35,883 bases of DNA from an uncultured Phocaeicola sp. (GTDB lineage: Bacteria; Bacteroidota; Bacteroidia; Bacteroidales; Bacteroidaceae). The notes beneath the pieces were generated by a model. The model was not told where the DNA came from, searched no databases, and worked only from the letters and a program-made list of their open reading frames with translations. Positions within the stretch are counted from its first letter, which is position 1; the number at the start of each line of letters is the position of its first letter. Of the stretch, positions 1 through 8,842 are shown one piece after another. The DNA lies in the NCBI GenBank assembly GCA_944320855.1, contig CALUJF010000029.1, positions 1 through 35,883 of the forward strand, read 5' to 3'. Position numbers and translations under genes: made by a program.

Positions 1-16
1 CGCCGTTTTAACAGAG

Positions 17-50
17 AAGTCCCCGAGGTAGAGATACTTCGGGGATTTTC
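17..50 (+). terminator. Stem-loop terminator of a gene left of the window
   Basis: A TCCCCGA / TCGGGGA stem (20-26 with 39-45), extended by A-T and G-T pairs, is followed by TTTTC. It probably ends a plus-strand transcript that starts outside the window. The run of T is short, so termination efficiency is uncertain. Confidence 0.6.
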
Positions 51-178
51 GCGTTTATACGGTCTGCCGGATTCTCTGAAATTTCGAGCCGGATTCACGG
101 CTGTGAAAGATGTGAAAGTGAAAAAATAGATGTAAATTAGCACTCTGATAATCTTTTAATAACAGAATAATACTTTGT

Positions 179-676
179 ATGGATATAAAGATAAGAAAGG
201 CTGACTATGCTGATCTGGACCGAATTATGGAGATATTCGATGTGGCCAGGAAATTTATGGCTTCTACGGGGAATCCGAATCAATGGATTAATGGTTATCC
301 TCAGCGTGAGCTGATGGAAAGTGAGATTGCTGAGGGACATTGTTATGTCTGCGTAACATGTGACGGTGATGAAAAGGTTGTTGCTACCTTTTGTTTTATA
401 GAAGGTCCTGATCCTACATATTCGTATATTGAGGATGGTGAATGGCCGGATGACTCGCCTTATTATGTTATCCATCGTCTTGCATCAGATCAGGGTGTGC
501 ATGGTATTACTGAACAGTGTATAGAATGGTGTATGAAAGTATCTCCATGTCTGAGGGTTGATACGCATTCAGATAATAAGGTTATGCAACATCTGCTTGC
601 GAAAAACGGTTTTGTCAGATGTGGTATTATTTATGTGGCAAACGGTACACCACGAATAGCTTTTTACAAAAAATAG
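179..676 (+). CDS. GNAT family N-acetyltransferase
   Basis: A 165-residue single-domain protein with the layout of GCN5-related N-acetyltransferases. The N-terminus (IKIRKADYADLDRIMEIFD) is the typical beta1-alpha1 opening. The acetyl-CoA-binding stretch is around RLASDQGVHGITEQC (about 100-115), a relaxed form of the Q/RxxGxG/A loop. The C-terminal part HSDNKVMQHLLAKNGF (about 122-137) is the usual alpha4/beta6 region. Substrate unknown. It ends 6 bases before queH, so the two are probably co-transcribed, but nothing in the sequence ties the acetyltransferase to queuosine synthesis. The ATG at 179 fits the family N-terminus. A promoter-like ATACTTTG sits at 170-177, too close to the start to be a convincing promoter for it. 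Confidence 0.85.
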   Translation: MDIKIRKADYADLDRIMEIFDVARKFMASTGNPNQWINGYPQRELMESEIAEGHCYVCVTCDGDEKVVATFCFIEGPDPTYSYIEDGEWPDDSPYYVIHRLASDQGVHGITEQCIEWCMKVSPCLRVDTHSDNKVMQHLLAKNGFVRCGIIYVANGTPRIAFYKK

Positions 677-682
677 ACTGCG

Positions 683-1273
683 ATGAAAAAAAATAAATTT
701 CGTATTGAGGTTCCCGGAGGGGCAGATAAAGTGTTACTGCATACTTGCTGTGCTCCATGTTCGTCGGCAATAATAGAGTGTTTGCTGCAGCATGGTGTAC
801 GTCCTACTATTTATTATTGCAATCCGAATATTTATCCTTTGGAGGAATATAATATAAGAAAGGATGAATGTACAAGGTATGCACAATCGCTCGGCCTCGA
901 CATTATTGATGCGGACTATAACCATCCTGTGTGGCTGGACTGTGTACGGGGAATGGAAAACGAGCCGGAGAGAGGCGGGCGCTGTCTTCGCTGTTTCAAG
1001 ATGCGTTTGCGCGATACGGCGCGTTATGCCCATGAACATGGATTCACAGTTATTACTACCACTCTTGCTTCATCGCGCTGGAAAAGCCTTGATCAGATAA
1101 ACGAGGCAGGGAATTATGCCGTTGAGCCGTACGATGATGTGGTATGGTGGGAGCAGAACTGGAGAAAGGGTGGGCTGAGTGAACGACGTATCGCTATAAT
1201 CAAGGAATACGGATTTTATAACCAGCAATACTGCGGATGTGAGTTCAGTATGCGGAGATTATCCGAAGAATGA
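683..1273 (+). CDS. queH: Epoxyqueuosine reductase QueH
   Basis: A 196-residue QueH (former DUF208) protein, the cobalamin-independent epoxyqueuosine reductase that performs the last step of queuosine formation in tRNA anticodons. The signature LLHTCCAPCSS gives Cys22, Cys23 and Cys26. Further pairs are Cys101/Cys104 (RCLRCFKMRL) and Cys184/Cys186 (QQYCGCEFS). From family knowledge these cysteines hold an iron-sulfur cluster and a second metal site. The length is normal for the family. It follows the GNAT gene after 6 bases and ends 3 bases before the stop of a converging gene, leaving no room for a terminator. Confidence 0.93.
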   Translation: MKKNKFRIEVPGGADKVLLHTCCAPCSSAIIECLLQHGVRPTIYYCNPNIYPLEEYNIRKDECTRYAQSLGLDIIDADYNHPVWLDCVRGMENEPERGGRCLRCFKMRLRDTARYAHEHGFTVITTTLASSRWKSLDQINEAGNYAVEPYDDVVWWEQNWRKGGLSERRIAIIKEYGFYNQQYCGCEFSMRRLSEE

Positions 1274-1276
1274 AGC

Positions 1277-1939
1277 TCACACTTCTTTTTTCTCAATAGG
1301 TTTGGAATTTTCCTTATAGGCGGAGAATCCTTTTACTATTACTCTTTCTTTTTTTGTATCTTCGTCTTCTTCCGAAATAGCTGAGCCAAGTTTATCTATG
1401 TTTTCCTTTATTGCATTTCGCGTATCGAAGAAGGAGTCGAGGATAAGTTTCAGATGTTCTTCCGGTTCGAGAGCGCTCTCAGTGAAAAAGGTATGACAGT
1501 GAGAATGGATTCCTATTTCCTTGTCGCCTTCGTTTTCGGCCATAAAGACTGTTGTTATAAAAGAACTGATATTTACAGCATTGATAACTTCCTTGAGATA
1601 CGGAAGAACAGGGTTATCGGTGTTTATTGTTCCCCACCATGGATACCATATCATTACGAATGGTATGTCTTCCTGGAAGGACAGGTAGAAATCGTCGCCC
1701 TGGTACATGAATCCAATATTACCGTCTTCATTTTTCTCGGGATTGCATCCCATTTTCTTAAGTGTGGATATAACCAGTTCTTCAGTTGAAGGTTTGGCTT
1801 GAGGGGTGGGTGACGGTTCGTTCTTTATACTGCTGATGATTTTCTTTTCCCTGCGCCATGATAGGTAGACTATAATAGCCGGCCATAATGCAAGTGCAAG
1901 TACGGCAATCAGAATTGTAATGTCAGAAATGTTGTTCAT
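1277..1939 (-). CDS. Membrane-anchored protein of unknown function
   Basis: A 220-residue protein that I do not recognise. Residues about 7-28 form one hydrophobic segment (ITILIAVLALALWPAIIVYLSW) followed by RREKK, so the rest probably lies in the cytoplasm. The middle region (about 50-170) is a soluble alpha/beta-looking domain with FYLSFQEDIPFVMIWYPWW. This resembles small bacterial sensor or chaperone-like folds only in a general way. The last 60 residues are charged and helical. A near-consensus -7 box (TATCTTTA, minus strand of 1971-1978) lies about 30 bases upstream of the ATG. The gene converges with queH. The function cannot be assigned from sequence alone. Confidence 0.75.
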   Translation of the reverse strand: MNNISDITILIAVLALALWPAIIVYLSWRREKKIISSIKNEPSPTPQAKPSTEELVISTLKKMGCNPEKNEDGNIGFMYQGDDFYLSFQEDIPFVMIWYPWWGTINTDNPVLPYLKEVINAVNISSFITTVFMAENEGDKEIGIHSHCHTFFTESALEPEEHLKLILDSFFDTRNAIKENIDKLGSAISEEDEDTKKERVIVKGFSAYKENSKPIEKKEV

Positions 1940-2074
1940 AATTTAAGGTTTTAAATTGTTTGTTGTGGTATAAAGATAATAAAAAAGATATAAAATGTGA
2001 AGTATGTGTGAAAAATTACTTTAGTTATAAACGTTATTTTATCTTTATAATGGAAATAAACGGAGATTTTTAGT

Positions 2075-2082
2075 TAAGTTTG
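2075..2082 (+). promoter_or_regulatory. Bacteroidetes-type -7 box for hflX
   Basis: TAAGTTTG matches the TAnnTTTG consensus and lies 25 bases before the ATG at 2108. I see no good TTTG -33 partner. Confidence 0.5.
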
Positions 2083-2107
2083 CATCCAGAATATACATGT
2101 ATTATTG

Positions 2108-3373
2108 ATGAAAGAATTTGTAATATCCGAAGCACAGACCGAGAAGGCTGTATTAGTGGGTTTGATTACCCAGAATCAGAATGAAAGAAAGACTAACGAA
2201 TATCTTGATGAACTGGCTTTTTTAGCTGAAACTGCCGGAGCGGAAGTCATGAAGCGTTTCACCCAGAAGCTTGATACTCCTAATTCCGTTACATACGTCG
2301 GCAAGGGTAAGCTGCAGGAAATAAAAGATTATCTGCTGCAGATGAATGAAGAGGAGGAAACGGAGATTGGTATGGTGATATTCGATGATGAACTTTCGGC
2401 CAAACAGCTCAGAAACATAGAGAACGAACTGAAGGTGAAGATTCTTGACCGTACTTCGCTTATTCTTGATATTTTTGCCATGAGAGCGCAGACCGCCAAT
2501 GCAAAGACTCAGGTGGAACTTGCACAATATAAATATATGTTGCCGCGATTGCAGAGATTGTGGACACACCTTGAACGTCAGGGAGGTGGTTCCGGTGCCG
2601 GAGGTGGTAAGGGTTCTGTGGGTCTTCGTGGTCCGGGTGAAACCCAGCTGGAGATGGACCGCCGTATTATCCTGAACCGTATGTCGCTGTTGAAACAGAG
2701 ATTGGCGGAGATAGATACTCAGAAATCTACTCAGAGGAAGAACCGCGGACGAATGATTCGTGTGGCTCTCGTTGGATATACCAACGTAGGAAAATCTACT
2801 ATTATGAACCTTTTGGCAAAGAGTGAGGTGTTTGCGGAAAATAAACTGTTTGCGACACTCGATACGACTGTAAGAAAGGTGATAATAGAAAATTTGCCGT
2901 TCCTGCTATCGGATACTGTAGGTTTTATCAGAAAATTGCCTACAGACTTGGTTGAATCGTTCAAGTCTACTCTGGATGAGGTGCGTGAGGCTGACCTTCT
3001 GGTTCATGTGGTAGATATCTCGCATCCTGATTTTGAGGAACAGATTCAGGTGGTGGAGAAGACTATTTCGGATATAGGTGCAAGCGGAAAGCAGAGCATG
3101 ATAGTATTCAACAAGATTGATGCTTACAGCTATGTGGAAAAAGCTGAGGATGATCTTACTCCGAAAACGAAGGAAAATATTACACTCGAGGAACTGATGA
3201 ACACATGGATGGCCAAGATGGATGACAACTGTATATTCATTTCTGCAAAGAATAAATCCAACCTGGAAGACTTCAAGAATCTGCTGTACAGAAAGGTTCG
3301 CGAAATGCATGTTCAGAAATATCCTTATAATGACTTCCTCTATCAGACGTATGATTTTGGCGACGAGGCTTAA
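2108..3373 (+). CDS. hflX: Ribosome-associated GTPase HflX
   Basis: A 421-residue HflX GTPase, which binds the 50S subunit and in other bacteria splits stalled or stress-arrested ribosomes. The N-terminal HflX domain (about 15-190) contains the glycine-rich stretch GGGSGAGGGKGSVGLRGPGE and the family motif GETQLEMDRR. A coiled helix follows, then the G domain with G1 GYTNVGKST (223-231), G3 DTVGF and G4 NKID. The start is set at the ATG at 2108; the TTG just before it at 2105 would add only one residue. Normal length. It is a single gene, followed by an intergenic region with large inverted repeats. Confidence 0.95.
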   Translation: MKEFVISEAQTEKAVLVGLITQNQNERKTNEYLDELAFLAETAGAEVMKRFTQKLDTPNSVTYVGKGKLQEIKDYLLQMNEEEETEIGMVIFDDELSAKQLRNIENELKVKILDRTSLILDIFAMRAQTANAKTQVELAQYKYMLPRLQRLWTHLERQGGGSGAGGGKGSVGLRGPGETQLEMDRRIILNRMSLLKQRLAEIDTQKSTQRKNRGRMIRVALVGYTNVGKSTIMNLLAKSEVFAENKLFATLDTTVRKVIIENLPFLLSDTVGFIRKLPTDLVESFKSTLDEVREADLLVHVVDISHPDFEEQIQVVEKTISDIGASGKQSMIVFNKIDAYSYVEKAEDDLTPKTKENITLEELMNTWMAKMDDNCIFISAKNKSNLEDFKNLLYRKVREMHVQKYPYNDFLYQTYDFGDEA

Positions 3374-3379
3374 GTTACA

Positions 3380-3463
3380 AGTTGACAAGGTTTAGCTTCG
3401 CTTACTTCTGGTTCCATCCGGATGGTAACCTTGTCAACTCGTCAACTTGTTAACTCGTCAACT
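3380..3463. repeat. Intergenic hairpin plus GTTGAC-rich repeat left of fumarase
   Basis: AGTTGACAAGGTT (3380-3392) pairs perfectly with AACCTTGTCAACT (3427-3439), and the loop carries the palindrome CCATCCGGATGG (3414-3425). The right arm runs on into tandem TCAACTCG/TTGTTAACTCG units up to 3463. The 35 bases 3429-3463 match the reverse complement of 5172-5206 at 33 of 35 positions, so an inverted pair encloses the fumarase gene. The hairpin may end hflX transcription, although no T-tract follows. Confidence 0.8.
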
Positions 3464-3480
3464 GAAATAAGAAAAAATAA

Positions 3481-3521
3481 CTAATAACTAAAAACTCAAT
3501 AACTCAAAAACTTAAAACAAT
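3481..3521 (+). promoter_or_regulatory. A-rich AAACT-repeat leader of fumarase
   Basis: Repeated ACTAA / AACTCAA / AAACTT units run right up to the fumarase ATG. There is no Shine-Dalgarno-like GGAG. An unstructured A-rich leader would fit the way Bacteroidetes start translation. A similar stretch precedes the BASS transporter start at 5328. Confidence 0.45.
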
Positions 3522-5165
3522 ATGGCAACACCAGAATTTAAGTATCAGCCAATGTTCGAACACGGACATGACAATACAGAGTATTATCTGCTTACTAAAG
3601 ACTATGTATCAGTAAGCGAGTTTGAAGGCAAACCTATCTTGAAGATTGAAAAAGAAGGTTTGACAGCTATGGCTAATGCGGCTTTCCGCGATGTATCTTT
3701 TATGCTTCGCCGTTCGCACAACGAACAGGTTGCAAAAATCCTTACTGACCCTGAAGCCAGCGATAACGACAAGTATGTGGCACTGACATTCCTCCGTAAT
3801 GCCGAAGTAGCTGCCAAGGGTGTTCTTCCTTTCTGCCAGGATACAGGTACAGCTATTATCCACGGTGAAAAAGGACAGCAGGTATGGACAGGATACTGCG
3901 ATGAGGAAGCTCTTTCGCTTGGTGTTTACAAGACATATACTGAAGAGAATCTCCGCTATTCACAGAATGCTCCTCTTACAATGTACGAAGAAGTGAATAC
4001 TCGCTGCAACCTGCCTGCCCAGATTGACATCGAAGCTACTCAGGGTATGGAATACGAATTCATCTGCGTGACTAAGGGTGGTGGTTCAGCAAACAAGACT
4101 TACCTCTATCAGGAAACCAAGGCTATCCTTAACCCGGCCACTCTTGTTCCTTTCCTTGTAGAAAAGATGAAGACTTTGGGTACAGCTGCTTGTCCTCCAT
4201 ATCATATTGCATTCGTAATCGGTGGAACTTCTGCTGAAAAGAACTTGCTGACAGTGAAACTTGCTTCTACTCGTTTCTACGATAACCTGCCTACTACAGG
4301 CAACGAATACGGACGCGCTTTCCGCGACGTGGAACTTGAAAAACAGGTATTGGAAGAAGCACACCGTATCGGTCTTGGAGCACAGTTCGGAGGTAAATAC
4401 TATGCACACGATGTACGCATTATCCGTCTGCCACGCCACGGTGCATCTTGTCCTGTAGGTCTTGGCGTATCTTGCTCGGCTGACCGTAACATCCGTTGTA
4501 AAATCAACAAAGACGGTATCTGGATTGAAAAACTTGACTCAAATCCAGGAGAACTTATTCCTGAAGAATTGCGTCAGGCAGGCGAAGGCAACGCAGTGAA
4601 GATTGACCTTAACCGTCCAATGAGTGAAATCCTTGCAGAACTTGACAAGTATCCAGTGGCTACACGTCTTTCTTTGAACGGTACAATCATCGTAGGCCGT
4701 GATATAGCTCACGCTAAACTGAAAGAACGTCTTGACCGTGGTGAGGATCTTCCACAGTACATCAAGGATCATCCTATCTACTACGCCGGTCCTGCCAAGA
4801 CTCCTGCCGGTATGGCATGCGGTTCTATGGGACCTACAACTGCCGGACGTATGGACCCATACGTTGACTTGTTCCAGAGCCATGGCGGCAGCATGATTAT
4901 GCTTGCCAAAGGTAACCGTAGCCAGGCTGTTACAGATGCATGTAAGAAGCACGGAGGTTTCTATCTCGGTTCTATCGGTGGTCCTGCAGCTATCCTTGCT
5001 CAGAACAACATCAAGAGTATCGAGTGTGTGGAATATCCTGAACTCGGTATGGAAGCTATCTGGAAGATTGAAGTGGAAGATTTCCCGGCATTTATCCTTG
5101 TTGATAACAAAGGAAACGATTTCTTCAAGCAGATTAAGCCTCGTTGCGCAGGAAATTGCAAATAA
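3522..5165 (+). CDS. fumA: Fumarate hydratase, class I ([4Fe-4S])
   Basis: A 547-residue single-chain class I fumarase, which interconverts fumarate and malate and in Bacteroidales serves the reductive branch to succinate/propionate. The N-terminal domain has FCQDTGT (Cys105), the middle TAACPPYH (Cys224) and CPVGLGVSC (Cys310, Cys318). Cys105, Cys224 and Cys318 sit at the same numbers as the [4Fe-4S] ligands of E. coli FumA. The C-terminal domain contains the active-site stretch [15 protein letters not shown] and KGNRSQ. Length is normal. Codon use looks more biased toward C-ending codons than its neighbours, as expected for a highly expressed gene. It stands alone, with its own terminator at 5210-5238. 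Confidence 0.96.
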   Translation: MATPEFKYQPMFEHGHDNTEYYLLTKDYVSVSEFEGKPILKIEKEGLTAMANAAFRDVSFMLRRSHNEQVAKILTDPEASDNDKYVALTFLRNAEVAAKGVLPFCQDTGTAIIHGEKGQQVWTGYCDEEALSLGVYKTYTEENLRYSQNAPLTMYEEVNTRCNLPAQIDIEATQGMEYEFICVTKGGGSANKTYLYQETKAILNPATLVPFLVEKMKTLGTAACPPYHIAFVIGGTSAEKNLLTVKLASTRFYDNLPTTGNEYGRAFRDVELEKQVLEEAHRIGLGAQFGGKYYAHDVRIIRLPRHGASCPVGLGVSCSADRNIRCKINKDGIWIEKLDSNPGELIPEELRQAGEGNAVKIDLNRPMSEILAELDKYPVATRLSLNGTIIVGRDIAHAKLKERLDRGEDLPQYIKDHPIYYAGPAKTPAGMACGSMGPTTAGRMDPYVDLFQSHGGSMIMLAKGNRSQAVTDACKKHGGFYLGSIGGPAAILAQNNIKSIECVEYPELGMEAIWKIEVEDFPAFILVDNKGNDFFKQIKPRCAGNCK

Positions 5166-5171
5166 TAGATT

Positions 5172-5206
5172 AGTTGACGAGTTGACCAGTTGACGAGTTG
5201 ACAAGG
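5172..5206. repeat. 35-bp inverted copy of the repeat at 3429-3463
   Basis: Tandem AGTTGACG / AGTTGACC units end in AAGG. The reverse complement matches 3429-3463 at 33 of 35 bases. It starts 6 bases after the fumarase stop. Confidence 0.85.
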
Positions 5207-5209
5207 ATT

Positions 5210-5238
5210 CGCCGGATTGCAAGTCCGGCGTTTCTTTT
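5210..5238 (+). terminator. Fumarase terminator
   Basis: A perfect 7-bp stem CGCCGGA / TCCGGCG (5210-5216 with 5224-5230) and loop TTGCAAG are followed by TTTCTTTT, a standard intrinsic terminator for the fumarase transcript. Confidence 0.85.
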
Positions 5239-5246
5239 ATCTAAAT

Positions 5247-5327
5247 TAAGAGTTTTTAGGTTTTTAAGTTCTTAAGTTGGTTGATGCTTACAAACTAAAA
5301 ACTAAAAAACTCACAAACTCAAAACTC
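5247..5327. repeat. Low-complexity AAACT / AGTTTT repeat before the BASS gene
   Basis: The left half (5249-5279) is rich in AGTTTTTAGG/TTTTTAAGTT. The right half (5291-5327) is rich in AAACTAAAAACT/AAACTCAAAACTC, so the two halves are roughly complementary and could fold. The right half resembles the leader of fumarase and runs directly into the ATG at 5328. Confidence 0.6.
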
Positions 5328-6281
5328 ATGAATATCATTAGATTTATTAAGAACTGGACTTTACCCATTGCCATGGCTATGGGTGTAATACTTTACTTTG
5401 TATATGTGAACATTCCTTTTCTGGAACCTACAAAACCGTTTGTGGAACATGCTGTCGCTATAGTACAGCCGCTTCTTATTTTCCTGATGCTTTTTCTTAC
5501 TTTCTGTAAGGTTGATGTTAGCGAACTGAAACCTTGCAAATGGCATTGGATTTTACTGCTTATACAAAGTATTAGTTTCGTATTGTTGGCTGTATTGCTG
5601 TATATTTTTCCCGACATGCCGCCAAGAATACTGGTTGAAGGAGCTATGTTGTGCCTGATATGTCCTACGGCCACAGCCGCTGCTGTAGTTACAGGAAAAT
5701 TGGGAGGAAGCGCCGCTCATCTTACATCATATACCATACTTATTAATCTGGTAACAGCTTTTCTCGTGCCTCTTATAGTGCCTGTAATACATCCTCAGGA
5801 AGGGGTTGGTTTTGTATCTTCGTTTCTGATGATTCTCGGAAAGGTATTCCCGTTGCTGCTGTGCCCGTTCATTCTGGCAGTCCTGCTGCGCTATCTTTCG
5901 CCAAAGCTTCATGCCTTTATAGGTAAATACCATGCTCTGTCGTTCTATCTCTGGGCTGTCGCTCTTACACTTGCCATAGCCGTAACAGTTAAGAGTATTG
6001 TACATAGCGATGTATCCGTATGGTATCAGGTAGGATTGGCTCTGGTTTCGTGTGTAGCCTGTTTCCTCCAGTTCTATGTAGGAAAGAAAGTGGGGCGGAA
6101 ATATGACGATACCATTAGCGCCGGACAGGCATTGGGGCAGAAAAATACAGTGCTTGCCATATGGATGGGATATACGTTCTTTACTCCCGTTACGGCTGTA
6201 GCTGCCGGTTTCTACAGCGTTTGGCATAATGTGTTCAATTCGTATCAGCTTTATCTGAAGCGTAAAGAAGAGGAAAAATAA
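5328..6281 (+). CDS. Bile acid:sodium symporter (BASS) family transporter
   Basis: A 317-residue integral membrane protein with about nine or ten hydrophobic segments, of the bile acid:sodium symporter / arsenite-resistance-like superfamily. Typical features are the N-terminal LPIAMAMG helix, a helix with VQPLLIFLMLFLTFCKVD, the ICPTATAAAVVTGKLGG stretch (about 120-140) and GQKNTVLAIWMGYTFF near the end, which match conserved glycine/proline-containing helices of the family. The substrate cannot be read from sequence; in gut Bacteroidales such proteins may carry bile acids or other organic anions. The ATG at 5328 is chosen. An upstream GTG-type extension of 17 residues would be encoded by the low-complexity repeat and is unlikely. 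Confidence 0.8.
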   Translation: MNIIRFIKNWTLPIAMAMGVILYFVYVNIPFLEPTKPFVEHAVAIVQPLLIFLMLFLTFCKVDVSELKPCKWHWILLLIQSISFVLLAVLLYIFPDMPPRILVEGAMLCLICPTATAAAVVTGKLGGSAAHLTSYTILINLVTAFLVPLIVPVIHPQEGVGFVSSFLMILGKVFPLLLCPFILAVLLRYLSPKLHAFIGKYHALSFYLWAVALTLAIAVTVKSIVHSDVSVWYQVGLALVSCVACFLQFYVGKKVGRKYDDTISAGQALGQKNTVLAIWMGYTFFTPVTAVAAGFYSVWHNVFNSYQLYLKRKEEEK

Positions 6282-6282
6282 A

Positions 6283-6320
6283 AAACGGCTGCATTGGAAT
6301 TGCTCCTTATGCAGCCGTTT
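6283..6320. terminator. Bidirectional terminator between converging genes
   Basis: AAACGGCTGCAT (6283-6294) pairs perfectly with ATGCAGCCGTTT (6309-6320), a 12-bp stem with A/T flanks on both sides. It lies between the BASS gene (+) and the phosphate transporter (-), so it can serve both strands. Confidence 0.85.
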
Positions 6321-6344
6321 GCGGTAATTGTGTGTTTATCAGTT

Positions 6345-8639
6345 TTATGCTTTACTGTCCATTATACCCATCTGAGGTATTTCCTGAGGAACATAGTCAC
6401 CCTGGAAGAATCGGCTGGCACGCAGCAGATGTCTCCATACGCTGACCAACTCCTGAGTTTCCTGAAGTATGTTCAGATATACCATTGATGCTTTAAGACT
6501 TCTGTTGTCGGCCTCCTGCATATGGTTCATCTGGTTTTTGCGCAGAGCTGAAATCTTGTTTTTCAGTTCGTCGCCTTTTTTCAGGATATCGTCAGCCTCG
6601 GAATAATTGTTTGTGTCGATGGCGTTACGTGTACGGTCCATCAGTCCGCACAATTCTTCCCTTATAGGCAGGAATTCCGCCACATCGTCTTTCCTTACCG
6701 GATTGAAGTTATTGTCAACGTGTTCCTTACATGGTTCGCAAATACGCTTCAAGCAGTACAGCATTTCTTCACAGCTGTTTGTGCCGAGGTGGAACCATGT
6801 ATTCTTTTCGATGGCTATTGTAGTAGGAATACGTCTAAGACCGAGTATCTCCTTACGACGGCGTTTCTTCAGAAGCTTGCGCTGTTCGTCTGTTTCATTG
6901 AGTGATTTCTTCAGTTTTCTCAAGTCTTCGTTGATGAAACCGTCGGTCATACATACATACGCATCTTTACTGAAATCGATATAGCTTGTAAGAGTTTCCT
7001 TTACGTGCTCACGAAGCAATGCAAGTGTTTCGTTCTTGTCCTTGCTTGCCATCATACGCTTGAACAAATCGTCCTGTTTCTCGGCTTTCTCTTTCTTGCT
7101 GTACATGATGTTGCTGCGAACAAGGAGGAATACGGCTAAAGCGATGAATGCAACCATACCTACAATATTGGTATAGAACATTATCACAGTTACAATGGCG
7201 CAGGCTGTAAAGGCTACGAATGCAGTGATGAACCATCCGCCGATTACTGAAAGCATACCTGTGATACGGTAAACGGCACTTTCGCGTCCCCATGCACGGT
7301 CGGACAATGATGTACCCATAGCTACGATGAATGTAACGTATGTAGTGGAAAGAGGAAGTTTCATAGTAGTACCCATGATGATGAGCAGACCTGAGAGGAC
7401 GAGGTTCACTGCTGCACGGATAAGGTCGAATGCGGCTCCGTTTTCGAGGATAACTTCGTCTTTGTTGAAGCGGCTGTTAATCCAGTTTCTTACGTTTGCA
7501 GGAATAACCCTCACGAGGAATTCGTTTATGCTTGTTGCGCGGCGTACTATTGTACGTGCAAGGCCGGACGAGCCGAACATTTCGTCACCTTCTTCCTGAC
7601 GTGCCAAATCTACAGAAGTCTTGATTACGTTTTTGGCTTTTTTCGATGTGGCAAGCGCATACACCATTACAATACCGGAAGCTATAAGGAATATCAATGG
7701 AGTTTTTGCAGATGACATAAGAGATTCCATCATGAATCCGTCTACGCCAGCCCCGTTAGAATTGGCTACGAAGTCTGTATAAGCAGAATATCCGGCCAAA
7801 GGTACACCGATAAAGTTTACAAGGTCGTTACCAGCAAATGCAAGGGCCAATGAGAATGTACCGAGAAGAACAATGATTTTCAGTACATTGACCTTGCACC
7901 AGTGAAGAATCTGCATGAAGACAGTGAAAAATACGAAACATCCTGCCACTAAGACAGCTGTATTGGCATCAACCCACGCCATCACTTCCGGAGTGATGAA
8001 TGGTGCTGTTTTAAGACCTTTGATAAGAATGAAATATGATAGAGATGTGACAGCTATACCTCCAAAGATACCTATTGTCCATGAAAGATGCTTCTTATAG
8101 TTGAAACTGAAAATCAGACGGGATATATACTGTACCACTGTTCCGGCTATGAAGGCTATTGCTACTGAAAGGAAGATTCCGAGAATCACAGACAACGCTT
8201 TTTCTGTGTTAAGCAAGTCGCCGAGTGTAAGGCCGCTTTCGTCGGAGATAAGTTTAAGCAAAGCAAGAATCAGAGTACCTCCCAATAGCTCGAACACCAT
8301 TGACACTGTGGTTGAGGTAGGGAGTCCAAGAGTGTTGAACACATCCAGCAGCACAACATCCGTTACCATTACGGCAAGCAGGATACACATTATTTCATAG
8401 AAGGTGAAGTTGTTCGGCTGGAATATCCCGTGTCGGGCTATGTCCATCATACCATTACTGAGCACCGCTCCTGCAAATACACCTATTGCAGCTACGATAA
8501 TGATAGTCTTGAATTTTGCTACTTTTGCTCCTACTGCGGAGTTCATAAAATTCACGGCATCGTTACTGACTCCGACCATCAGGTCGAACACGGCCAGCAT
8601 GAACAGGAATATTACAATTCCTAAATAAATAGTTTCCAT
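6345..8639 (-). CDS. PiT-type phosphate transporter with C-terminal PhoU-like domain
   Basis: A 764-residue protein. The first ~510 residues are a PiT (PHO4) low-affinity phosphate permease with two repeats. The first signature is GVSNDAVNFMNSAVGAK (23-39) and the second GNDLVNFIGVPLAG (about 270-283). Hydrophobic helices continue to about residue 510. The remaining ~250 residues are charged and helical (KEKAEKQDDLFKRMM, then long heptad-like stretches with ENTWFHLG), consistent with a fused PhoU-like regulator on the cytoplasmic side. E. coli PitA lacks this tail; the fusion is usual in Bacteroidetes. The gene faces a possible Pho-box-like repeat at 8698-8715 and a -7 box (GACCTTTG, 8670-8677 minus). 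Confidence 0.9.
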   Translation of the reverse strand: METIYLGIVIFLFMLAVFDLMVGVSNDAVNFMNSAVGAKVAKFKTIIIVAAIGVFAGAVLSNGMMDIARHGIFQPNNFTFYEIMCILLAVMVTDVVLLDVFNTLGLPTSTTVSMVFELLGGTLILALLKLISDESGLTLGDLLNTEKALSVILGIFLSVAIAFIAGTVVQYISRLIFSFNYKKHLSWTIGIFGGIAVTSLSYFILIKGLKTAPFITPEVMAWVDANTAVLVAGCFVFFTVFMQILHWCKVNVLKIIVLLGTFSLALAFAGNDLVNFIGVPLAGYSAYTDFVANSNGAGVDGFMMESLMSSAKTPLIFLIASGIVMVYALATSKKAKNVIKTSVDLARQEEGDEMFGSSGLARTIVRRATSINEFLVRVIPANVRNWINSRFNKDEVILENGAAFDLIRAAVNLVLSGLLIIMGTTMKLPLSTTYVTFIVAMGTSLSDRAWGRESAVYRITGMLSVIGGWFITAFVAFTACAIVTVIMFYTNIVGMVAFIALAVFLLVRSNIMYSKKEKAEKQDDLFKRMMASKDKNETLALLREHVKETLTSYIDFSKDAYVCMTDGFINEDLRKLKKSLNETDEQRKLLKKRRRKEILGLRRIPTTIAIEKNTWFHLGTNSCEEMLYCLKRICEPCKEHVDNNFNPVRKDDVAEFLPIREELCGLMDRTRNAIDTNNYSEADDILKKGDELKNKISALRKNQMNHMQEADNRSLKASMVYLNILQETQELVSVWRHLLRASRFFQGDYVPQEIPQMGIMDSKA

Positions 8640-8669
8640 AAAAATAATTTAAGCTTTGATTTTTCGACG

Positions 8670-8715
8670 CAAAGGTCGGAATTAAATTCTAAATACATGT
8701 TACAATGATGTTACA
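8670..8715 (-). promoter_or_regulatory. Possible Pho-box-like direct repeat and promoter of the phosphate transporter
   Basis: TGTTACA occurs twice on the plus strand at 8698-8704 and 8709-8715, an 11-base period, like the direct repeats bound by PhoB/PhoP response regulators. A near-consensus -7 box GACCTTTG reads on the minus strand at 8677-8670. The repeats overlap the place of the -33 element, where such activators sit. Inference only. Confidence 0.4.
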
Positions 8716-8842
8716 AATTGCCTGAAGGCAAAAAAATGTATCATTATGTGCTTCATGGACATTTGAATTGGTATATTTATGTTTTATCCTTTAAAAAAAC
8801 AATATTTCATGTTTATATCCTATGATTATAAGTCTATTTTAG

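Noticed and set aside
170-177. Promoter box ATACTTTG before the first GNAT gene
   Set aside because: It lies only one base before the ATG, which would leave no leader; it also has one mismatch to TAnnTTTG.
5277-5327. Upstream start of the BASS transporter at 5277
   Set aside because: The added 17 residues are coded by a low-complexity repeat; the ATG at 5328 begins the family sequence.
8718-8731. Small hairpin TTGCC-TGAA-GGCAA
   Set aside because: Short stem in the pit-purH intergenic region with A-run on the wrong side for a terminator of either gene.
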